Shown here: positions 27,030-37,401 of the stretch, in pieces
How positions within the stretch are numbered: position 1 is the stretch's first letter
Layout: each line of letters starts with the position of its first letter
Assembly (NCBI GenBank): GCA_015657535.1
Contig: JADHZB010000589.1
Coordinates: 1-54,541, forward strand
Reading direction: 5' to 3'
Origin: Nephromyces sp. MM_2019
Taxonomy: Eukaryota; Apicomplexa; Aconoidasida; Nephromycida
Length of the DNA stretch: 54,541 nucleotides
Program-made: the position numbers and the translations under genes
Notes under the pieces: generated by a model
Database searches by the model: none
Told to the model about the DNA's origin: nothing
The model's input: only the letters and a program-made list of their open reading frames with translations

Positions 27030-27678
27030 ACTATTATCAAGCCTTTAATTATTATCATTTTTATGACCAATTATTAAAATTTCTTAGTTTGACATTAGCC
27101 CATGGAGACGAAGATTAACTAAAGGAATTGAAAAGTGATTTCGTTTTAAACATTAGTTTTTTCAAAGCAATTTTGAATTATATAGGCAACACACAGCCTA
27201 ATATCACTCATTTTATTTCACCAACATTCTACCTTAAATATTTTATACGCCTTAAATTTGTGCTTTTAGCAAAAACTTGCTCGATATCAATGAAATTGGA
27301 AGCATTCTGCTATAAAACGATATCACTTGAATAACTAAAACAATATCAGATTCTAATATGAATTTTATATCTTCTTAGATGACATCATATTTCTATAGTG
27401 TGTATAGCATAAATAATTATACAACATATTTTTAAATATTATTTTAAGAGCCCTTAAGCATTGCTGAAGTTTTTTAACTAATCTTTTTCATTTAGTTTTA
27501 TAATTGACCTAAATATCTGACTATCCTATTGACACTTTAATTAAATTTATTTACATTAACAGGCCTTTATAAAAACCTTTTTGAAAATATCCCAGAAATC
27601 AAACTCCCTACTTTTACTAAATATCTATCATAATATTAGAAAATTGATAAGAGTATATTTAATGCGTTTTTATTTAAG

Positions 27679-30600
27679 TCATAATAACTCCTTCAATTTA
27701 TGATGTTCTGATTTGATTTGCTCCATGAGTTCCTCAGCCTTTCTCTTACAATTCTCTCTCCCCCATTTACTCTCTCCATAAAATTTCGACCTTTGGAAAC
27801 CATTTTGATCAGCCCAAACACATCTCCAGCCTTTTCCCCATTGATCATGCCTAACACACACAAAGTCACTAGGTAATTTACGTCTTTTTTTATTAGGCTT
27901 CCTAGGCTCATAAAAGTCCATATCTTTATCATAAGACTTATTTGTTGCTTTAAAAGAGGTTTCAACTTCTTCTTCATGCTTTTCTTGTGCCATATATTGG
28001 TGCCTGTCTGATTTGACTTTACGACCTCTACTACTAACACTCACTGACAATACCTCATCATTTTGACAAAACTGATTTCTCAAACATTTTTCACTACTTT
28101 CATTCTCTGAATTTATATTGTACCCATAAAACCTTCCCCCCTGACAGCTTGAAGCAAATTTATTTACGTCATCCTGATACAGATACTTCGATTGATTTTT
28201 TATAAGTCTCCCTTGATCACCGTATAAACAATTCCCTTGAAAATTGTTCATTAAGTTGATTGAAAGATTAGCCTCTTGTTCCCAATGACTTCTTGCCTTG
28301 ATAGCTTCAGACCTGGCCTCAAGGAACCCGTATTCATCTACTTTGTATTTTGCTATGATTCGTATATCATCATAACTCCTTTGTGTTGACTTCGAGTCTT
28401 TCTTATTGAGGTAAAACGCTATCCAACTTAAGCTTTGAGGTTCGAAAAACACACCCGGGAAAATGTTAAGCTTTTTGGCTAATTCTTCATAATCAGATCT
28501 GCATGAACTTGTTTTATAGGAATCTCCTGACTGGACAACCCTTTTATTTTTCTCAAGATCTTCTAATCTTGAACTATGACCATTTTCAAGATACTCTATT
28601 TTGACATTGTCTGATCTCACTCTTTCTTTATCAGCTCCATCAGAGTTTCTAATCCCTTCAAAGTCTGTACTTAAATTCCTTTCTAGCCCTATTAAAGATG
28701 AAAAGTGATCCAAATCTTCATTAAATTTACTATTAAAATCTTCATTAAATGAACCATAGCTGTTATCAGGGTGTTTATCAACGTGCTCTGCGTTACTATC
28801 CATTTGCTTTTTCCTATTCATTTTTTGAATGAAATCATTTTCATGCATTGATAGTCTTTCTACAGCCATTTGCCTCGCCTTCAGGAAACCATGTATTGAA
28901 CACGTGTAACCTTTCCATAACCTTTTACCGGTATTTGGATCTCTCACTCTTGCATACCACCTTCCAAGAACTCGATTATAATTAATATGAGGCACATGTG
29001 GCAAAAGTTTGGCATGCCTCTCCCACTCCTCTAGGTTTCTCTTTTTAGTAGCTGATGTACTTGACCTTGGGCTACTACCGATTTTATTTTTGGAACATTT
29101 ATCTCCTTTATTTTTGGCACAAGTTACATCAGTCAATTTCAAGCAATTTTTGAAGCTTGCTGGACTTAACTCTCCATATTCTATGCTATCACATTGACTT
29201 TCGTCCAGATCGTTATTACTTTTATATCCATAAAGACTAGGACTAATTTCACCAAAATTTGTATCTCCTTGATAGCAAGAAGTATTTTTCAAATTAGTGC
29301 CATCAGTCCAATTCAAAAACCTCCCATTACACCACAAACCTGTTTGGATAATCTTTGTAGCTGTTATACATATAACTTTTCCATTCAGGCGACCATCAAT
29401 CCAGCTTCCTATAAATTTGTTACCTTTTCTCTCAGTAAATATACCTATAAAAAGTTTACAATAGCTTTATTTAATGCAACTGATAGTACAAGTATGAGCA
29501 TTCTAACCTTTTCCATGCGGTTTATTTGAGCTAAATTCACCCTCATAAATGTGTCCCTCTGGCACCATGAGTTTGCCAAAACCATGCATCTTGTTTTTTG
29601 ACCAATTTCCTTCATAAACAGACCCATCAGGAAAAAAGTATATACCTTTTCCTTCTAAACAATTATTTAATATCTGACCATCATATTTCACCCCGTTTTG
29701 ACAAATCATCACACTTGTAATTTTTGTATTTTCATCTTTTAATTTATCTTGTGTTTCAAAAGGTTCAGGTACCATAAAGCTCTTTTTTACTTCTGTCTTT
29801 GAATTATCTGAAGTTGCTGGAGACTGCTCAAGAGTTTTTAAAGCCTCAGCTTCATTCACAATATTTTTATCGGAGTACTCATGCATGACATAAGAGGAAC
29901 GTGCATTGATTTTTATAAGCTCTAGTTGCTCTTTAATATGTCTACATACACATTCAGGGAGATTAGATTTGCCAATATCTCTTGCTAATGATAGTCCATT
30001 TTTAAGACCAAAACATTCCCCACCATAGATTTTCAGTTGTTGAAACACAATAGAGTAAGGCAATAAGGAATTTTCAGAAACTGCTAGGGCAATATTTACT
30101 CTATGAAATTCATAATCAACATCTCTATCATCCCAAATATTTTTGTTTTCCATATTCTTTAAAAGCTCTAAGTATAGATCCCTCATACTTTCATAACTTT
30201 TTTTCATATGATCTGGAGCTATTTCCTCCAAACCATTAAGAGTTATTTTTGATTTATCTGTCTGGAGATGCTCTTTCACCCCACAAGACTGATTTGAATT
30301 ACCTTTAACAATAACTGACTGAAATTCGAAACTCTCGGCTCTGTCACTCAACTCTGATTCTTTGTTTAAAATCATTTCCTCATGATTAGCTTTATCCTTC
30401 ACGATTTCGGTTTCACTAGTGCAATTTTTTTCAACCTGACCAGTATCTTCAATATTTGAATTTTCATTGGCACAGACAACACCTGAAAACGTTTCACTAT
30501 TTTCTTGGTTATCCTCGATATTATTAAACTGAATATTAGTGATAAGACTATCACAAACACCCGAACAAGATTTTTCGAAACAATTTTTGTTATCTTTAAG

Positions 30601-30747
30601 CCCTATTGAAATTGTGGATTCTTGATTCGTCATAGTTGAAGTACTACCCTTACAATCAGCTAGAAAATTCTCATCTTTTATACATAGTTCACTCCTCTCT
30701 TCAACATTATTTTCTATAAAAAATTGAGGTGCCTGTTTGCCTTTCAT
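27679..30747 (-). CDS. MORN-repeat protein with three AP2 domains (ApiAP2-like fusion)
   Basis: AP2 domains bind DNA and ApiAP2 proteins are the main apicomplexan transcription factors; MORN repeats usually bind membranes or scaffolds. Two exons, 30747-29508 and 29444-27679, joined G|GT (phase 1), giving 1001 residues. The start is the first ATG after an in-frame stop near 30797. Residues 1-180: low complexity, Glu/Asn/Ser-rich. Residues about 190-290: helical, LYLELLKNMENKN and LLPYSIVFQQLKIYGG, similar in style to an ACDC domain. Residues about 355-450: four to five MORN repeats (KYDGQILNNCLEGKGIYFF, YEGNWSKNKMHGFGKL, YEGEFSSNKPHGKGIF, FIGSWIDGRLNGK), crossing the intron. Then AP2-1 near 560-615 (VLGRWYARVRDPNTGKRLWKG), AP2-2 near 733-795 (SLSWIAFYLNK, diverged) and AP2-3 near 945-1000 (DQWGKGWRCVWAD). 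Continuity rests on one short 63-base intron with clean borders. Confidence 0.85.
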
Positions 30748-32910
30748 TATCGATGTATTATCCAAATTGATGACTCTTGTGTATGATCGGAATTAAAAAA
30801 ATCATAAAGAATTTTTAACAACTGGAACCTACTGAAACCTAAGTAATTGACCCCAAAATCAGGATAAACTTTTAGGCCAATTCTTGAGTATAAATTTTAT
30901 AGATTTTTATTGAGACTTTGAAGACACTTGCTTTTCCATTCATTAGAAATTTTTATTAAAAAAGTTGATTTTGTTGAAGATTCTTCTCAATTAATTGAGT
31001 GTGAATGAAACATTAGAGATTAAGGGTAAGTGTTGAAAATTAAAGATTTAAGACAATCAAAATTTGAAATGGGTTAGGGAAAAAATATTTCTGGAAAATT
31101 TTGAATCAAAAAAATCGAGAAAATCAAAGAATCAATGAATAAAATTTCACAAGGTTTTTTTGTGAGAATGTATTTAAAAAAAAATACTCTCCTATTAGGA
31201 ATCTTGAGCTTTTTTTTTATTTTCATGGAATCACTCCGAAATTGTTTTGAAATCTTTACATATTGAACCGCAAAATCTTAGTTAACTCTAAAAGACTACT
31301 GAATTCTAACTAGCTATCATTCTTAGCTTTAAGCCAGTTAATTTTTTAAGAAAATATTTTCATTCTTCGTTTTTTGTCTTTCTAGAAGAAACTGTATAAG
31401 ATCATGGCTATGAACAAATCACTAGACAAAAATGTTTGAACTAGTTACCACTCTATCCAAAATTTACATTTAAACTTGCGTACTAATCTGAGCTTTATTG
31501 ACTATTTTTCTTAGGCTGAATGTGAATACTTTTTTTGTTTTTCATTATTTTTTGTACTGTATTTAATACACGTAATACTTTGCTATATACCTTTCAAACT
31601 CTACAAATAAATTGTTTTTAAGTCACTAAACTCGAAAATACTTGCTTTTTTCTATGTTACTTTCAAGTGCGCATGCTATTGAAAAACTTAATTATAAACT
31701 TATTCTTTCTCTTAATTTCTCACTCACACTATGATTTACTAAACGCAACATTTTAGCTTTTGTACTCAAGCAATAGTTCATTCTAGACTAATGGAACATT
31801 TTGACATGATTAATTCATAGCTTAACGCCCAAGGTATTCATTCTTAATTTGACATTTTTTCATACATTCTAACTAGAAACTTTAGGCATGATAATGACGA
31901 CACATTTGTTATTTGATTAATAATAAATTCTCTGCGAATAAACTGATCAAAACTTCTCTCAATAAATGTTTCCACTTATGAAATGTATGATTAGAATTCG
32001 TTAGTACTTAAATGAATTGCTTAACATTTTATAAATGACTTAAGTAAAGACTCCTGTTGACTTTTTTTCACAAAAACAAAATCAAATTAATCTGAGACCA
32101 CATGATTTGATTTATTTTTACATCTTAATGATAAACATCCTTTTAAAAGAATTGATTATTGTTAGCTTTTAACTTGTCGAAACTAACTATTATTATTAGA
32201 TTTTAACTTGTCAAAACTAACTATTATTATTAGATTTTAACTTGTCGAAACTAACTATTATTATTAGATTTTAACTTGTCGAAACTAACTAAACCTTATC
32301 TTAAATTTTCCTAAAATCGTACTAAATATAACCCGGTTTTAAGATGTAGAAATTTACCTCTGATTGAAGTATTAAAGAACTATTTATCCAAAAATTTTGT
32401 AATTTCTTTCCACAGTTGTTTCCAAATTTCCCACTTGAGGAATTTTTATTGGGCAAAAATTTAGTGCTTAAAACTAGATGAACGAACCTCTTTCAAACAA
32501 CCGTATTTCAAAAATGAATATAGCTTAAAAACAAAATTTATCAACTTGCTCTTTTGACTAACTGATAAAGAAACTCAGAGCTGAGCTTACCTAAGAAAAT
32601 ACTTCCCATGAAAATATTTTGTGCCAATAGCGGTAAAACTAAGCATTGTGTTTTAGATTAGTGAGTACAACTTTTTCAGTTACTTTTTTTTTGCTAGCAA
32701 AATTAACGCATCAGGTTCAAAGCCTAAAATTTAGAATTATAAGCTCCTCCTGATTTATAGATATATTAAATGGTTATTTACCTATCTACATTTTTCACCT
32801 TAAAAATTTCGAATTGAAAACATTGAAATTTCAACTTATTGAATTACAAACATCCTTAAACACTTATCTCGAGTATGATACTATTAATTTATAAGCCTTA
32901 AGCATCTAAG
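30748..32910. promoter_or_regulatory. Divergent promoter region of the MORN-AP2 and LON genes
   Basis: 2.16 kb between two divergent ATGs (30747 minus, 32911 plus). No exon was seen. The only structure is the 34-bp tandem repeat at 32163-32290. By position it must contain both promoters; no core promoter element can be named. Confidence 0.5.
32163..32290. repeat. 34-bp tandem repeat, nearly four copies
   Basis: Unit TAGATTTTAACTTGTCGAAA plus CTAACTATTATTAT, starting at 32163, 32197, 32231 and 32265. Copies are almost identical (one GAT/GCT and one CGA/CAA change), so the array is recent or maintained. It lies in the divergent promoter region, about 620 bases before the LON gene. Confidence 0.92.
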
Positions 32911-35633
32911 ATGCATCAGATAATATCAAAAGTGCGTAGCTATCCCTGTATTCCCATAAACCACTTCTTTTACCCCTATGGCTTATTGAAAAGGTCCTCC
33001 AGTACTTATAGGAGCCAGGATGTTAACCAATTCCTAAACTTGGACGTTCCTAAGGTCCTCTTGGACCAATATCAGTTCAAAATTACTTCTTATAGCGACC
33101 AGGATACTTTAACTGTTTTCACTACAATTGTGGCACAACATAAGATGACTACCACCTTAGCTTCATGGGATACCAATATTCAAGAGCCAATCACAGAGGA
33201 TTTTGACTCTGAGAAGACTCAAATCCAGGGGAAAATCAGGAAACCAACTCTTGACCTAAAATCGGCTATACAGGCTATACTCTTTAAGTATCAGGAGTTG
33301 AAAACTCCTGAATGCAAGATTTTAGAAGAGCTTTGCAACCAACAACTTAATCAGGAAATAGAAAACCATCTTTCGATTTCTCCATCAACTGCATATCTCT
33401 GGTTTAGTAACCATCTGAATGAGTGGTATTCACAAGATAGATCAAAGTTCTTTTCTTACTTCACTAAGCTAAGTGATATCCACCTTTATTTTTCGTCCAA
33501 AGGATTAACCAGTATGCCATTTCTGGCTTGTACTATAATACAAACTTCACCGAAAAATGCATTTTTGTACTATGAATCGAGCAATGACAATTTCCCTACT
33601 CAAATTAATCTCTCAGACATTGATAAGACGGGTCTATACCTCTGCTTTTCAACTCAACCTTCTAATATTTCAAATACTTTTTTCTCGCGAATTTGTAAAA
33701 TGTGTATCAACTCTAATGTAATTATGATGAAACCTCGATCTATGTATGCAAGTCAATCAATACAGTTGTTAAAAAAACAAGAACTTGATCCAAACAAAGA
33801 GAGTATTGAAAAAAAGCTAGATAGGTGCCCCTATAAACAGTTTATAACTCAGGATATGGCTTACGATAGTCAATCCTTTCCTCGAATTAACAAATTAAAC
33901 AACATAGAAAGCTTAAAATTAAGCAATGACCATCCAGTTGAAGAAAAATGCCCACACACACCTCTAACTACTTGGAACTCATCTTCACTTACCACAAGAA
34001 CTAGAAAGCCAACTTCCTATCCACTCATTCCCGCTGAATTTTTATCAAATCTACCAGAGAATAGTCCCCAAACATGCATATTCTTCTCTGAAGTAAAAGG
34101 GAATTGTGGAATATTTATCCCGAACATCGATCCAAATAAAAATGTACCTCTCATATCTTCACTTTTGTATGAAAAATCTTTGGACCCCATTTCTTTTGAC
34201 CCAGAGCTAGCCAAAACTATTTTTGAGCCTAATTTTTCTAAAGGTCATAAAAATAACAACTATATAATAGAGCTAATTTACAAACTAAAGGCAATGAGAT
34301 CGAAAGAATTAGGTAAGTTTTACCTTCTTATCTAGGCTCTTCTTTGAATTTCTTTTTTTTTTACTTAGAAAACATAATTTCTAGAGAGGTACTCAGCCTG
34401 TTGTACCCAGAAGAGAGGCCCCAAATAAAACCCCATAACTATCAATGCATAAAAAATGTTCCCATTTACCTGTTGAGCACCCCAATAATGCCAAATGATC
34501 ATTGTAAAATCCAATTATCTGAACCAAGGTAAGAATTCTGAGTAGCATTGCGTCTCAAGCAGTTATAGCAATTAGGAAATTTTTAGTAGCACATTTAATA
34601 AAAATCATATTATTCTTGTTATAAACTTGTTTCTCGCTCTTTATGCTTGCTCTCATCTTGATTGCTAATCCAAGTGCTTTAATTATATCCACATCTACAA
34701 AGCAGTTACAACTTTTTTATTTCGAAATCCTTTTTTTAACAAAACTTTCAAAACTAATCTATCATAAATTGTAATACCACAAAAGGTATAGGAAACTTTT
34801 TCAATACACTCTGCTTAACAATTGTCATTTCGGTTGGATATCACCTTCGTTATTGAATAGCAAGAAAGGAACTGTTGGCGTTTATCTTAAAATTGAAAGT
34901 TTTGGTTTCACATCACCTGATTATCAAGTGAATATATATATAATTCTATAATTGGCACAATAAAAATTGTTAAATCCGATTTTTCTATATTTTGTTTTAA
35001 CATTAAGCACTGTATATTGATAAAATTTACTCGCATACATTGTATCCTAGGTATATGTGATGGTTAAGGCTGTTGGCAGATTCATTCTTGGTGAAAAAAA
35101 GAATAAGCTCTCAGATGATCCAAGTAATTTTGGGTTATTGTTTCACGACATATACTTATTCGATGATGATCCTTCAAATATAGATTTGAATAATGAAGCT
35201 TGGGTTCAGCTTGGTTTACAAATGGCGAAAGAAAAGTACTCCAATAATAATTTGGACATTCAACAAGTTAAAACAATATGCATAGTATATATATATATAT
35301 ACAAGTTTCTAATGTCATTATTTATATGGGTGCTCTTGTTTTATTTTATGATTCCCACTTCTAAGTCAATATATCTAGCCCTTTTATATATTTCTATTTC
35401 ATTGTGTTTGGATGGATATTTTCTTTACATATACCAATATATGAATTATAAAAATTGTCTCTATACAGCTATCATTCCTTATTGAAGACAAATCAGCCCA
35501 GCTGTTCTTGAATTCAACAAGCATTCAAGCTCGCTTGAAAGCTATTTTATTGCGTGATCTATCTGATTTAGCTAGTACAACTGTCTTTAACCGAAATAAT
35601 CTACCTATTTCTTTAAAAAATCGACAAACTTGA
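32911..35633 (+). CDS. LON substrate-binding-domain protein
   Basis: Five exons: 32911-34312, 34369-34528, 34786-34927, 35051-35266 and 35469-35633; all phases fit and the total is 694 residues. The first 465 residues, from one exon, have a possible organelle-type basic start (MHQIISKVRSY) and a region of unknown fold, KPTLDLKSAIQAILFKYQEL to MCINSNVIMMKPR, followed by a Ser/Thr-rich linker. The C-terminal 210 residues are a LON domain: VPIYLLSTPIMPND, then SEPRYRKLF, HFGWISP and GTVGVYLKIESF, matching the bacterial Lon N-domain pattern of a hydrophobic strand followed by EPRYR. There is no AAA module or protease Ser/Lys dyad, so it is not a Lon protease; stand-alone LON domains often sit in ubiquitin-pathway or substrate-recognition proteins. 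Function otherwise unknown. Confidence 0.8.
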
Positions 35634-35871
35634 ACAAAATTTATTCAATTATCCGTTATACTATTTTATTTAAATTAAGAAATTATTTATTTGAAAAGAC
35701 AAGTTTTTATGATAGAGGACTATCAATTCAAATATGTAAAGAATTTTATTATGTATCGTCAAAACTTCATATCAGTTTCATTTTTAGTGTTTCTAATTAA
35801 TTATATTTACGTGAAGTGGAATTTATTCAAGATGAGAATTGTTCATTGATATAAAAAAAATAATAATAATG

Positions 35872-36449
35872 TCAAATTTCTACATAAAATGTGAGAATAA
35901 ATGATATTAATTTAAATTTCATCAAAATTCCAAATAAACTCAGTAGAAAAAGTTTATGGAACATTGTCTTTTCCAGATTATCATAGTACGGATATTCCTG
36001 AGGAAATATTGAAAAAAATTTATATTAGTTTTCAGCCATTATTTAGACTAGTCAATTTGTTTTACCTGAAGTTTTAATTTTAAGAAATCTTGCTGCTTTC
36101 GAATAAGTGGAAAGAGTTCCAGTGATATAATATTTGAAGCAAGATCAGTTAAATATGATGAGTGACTGTGGATATCAAGGGCCCATAAATACCAATCTTG
36201 TTGTATGGATCCGTCTGTTAATTTTTCATTTATGGTAATTGAAGATCGATAATGTTAGAAAATTTATTTGATTCAATTATATTAGGATAGAATAGTAAAA
36301 CTAGTGTATAATCTGACAAATTTTACTTCCTTACCGGGTAGAGGCATAAGTTGACATTTTTTCTCATCCAGAACTTGGAGGCAGTTTATGTAATGTTTAA
36401 TAGTTGCAGTAGAGCTAATGTTAGGCTTCTCGAAATGATCGCTACTCAT
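35872..36449 (-). CDS. Small unrecognised protein, 129 residues
   Basis: Three exons with exact phases: 36449-36335, 36214-36066 and 35997-35872, ending in TGA. Starts MSSDHFEKPNISS. The centre is IKHYINCLQVLDEKKCQLMPL then QQDWYLWALDIHSHS, an amphipathic helical region, and the C-terminus (MFHKLFLLSLFGILMKF) is hydrophobic and could be one membrane segment or intron read-through. If the last exon instead splices out before its end, the tail would differ. Convergent with the LON gene (238 bases between stops). No family was recognised. Real coding is supported by three in-phase exons with good splice sites. Confidence 0.55.
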
Positions 36450-37401
36450 CCCTATTGATAATTCAAATTTTAAACAAGTTCAATTTATAATATCGTTCCT
36501 TATTAGGATTATACTAAGCTAATTTTGCATTGCTTTGTGAAAATTATCGTTGGATGTGTGTTAGCGCTTAGTTACAATTTGAATATTTCCGAGATCAAGT
36601 CAAATGGTACATACTATAAAATCTATTTAAGATGGAGTATACTGAATAATTCAAAACATAGCACTTGTCTAATGTAGAATCAAAAGTGTAGACCGATTTA
36701 TAGATAGTTGGTGGAAAAATATAAGAGTAAAGCTGACCTTAGAAGACTTGACTTATGACTTAGGTGTAAAAGTTTTGGAAAAAATAATCATCTAAGTAGT
36801 CACAAGCAATTAATTACATACTCTTATTCTGAAATTACATGTATAATTATAATAACTTTCAATCTTAAATATAATCACTAACATATACAACTAAAACAAC
36901 TATTAAATATAGTTTCTTGAAAAACATGGACAAGTGCATAATTTTCTATAAATGTAATTCTATTGAAAGACATACGCACACAAGTTAACATAAATGTGTA
37001 GCATGAACTCGAGCATCTTAATAAGCAATTATAAAAAATCATAAACATACACGATACCAAAAGAGTCAGTTTGATTTAAAGACAATTTTTTTTTAATTAT
37101 AAACTATTTTACATTTTCAAAGCATTATAGAAATACATTAACGATTTCATAGATTTTTTGAAATAGTTCATTTTTTAAATCAAAAATAAAAATTTTTTTT
37201 GGTCTCATTTTTTAGTTTATATGTTTTATTTTAGTTAAATTTATGAAATACAAATGCAGATTATACACAAGTTTTAAGATGCAAATAAGTTATTAATTTA
37301 AATCGAGAAGTAATTAATATCAACTTTATAGCATGTTATTGGGTGATTGGGTTTGAATATCAAATTAGTTGTTTAATTATAATTTAACCAGTGTTAATTT
37401 G
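36450..37401. other. Intergenic, about 0.95 kb
   Basis: Between the 129-residue gene's start and the ABC transporter's stop. AT-rich; nothing recognised on either strand. Confidence 0.5.

Noticed and set aside
32163..32290. CRISPR-like array
   Set aside because: Repeats are directly joined without spacers and the genome is eukaryotic.
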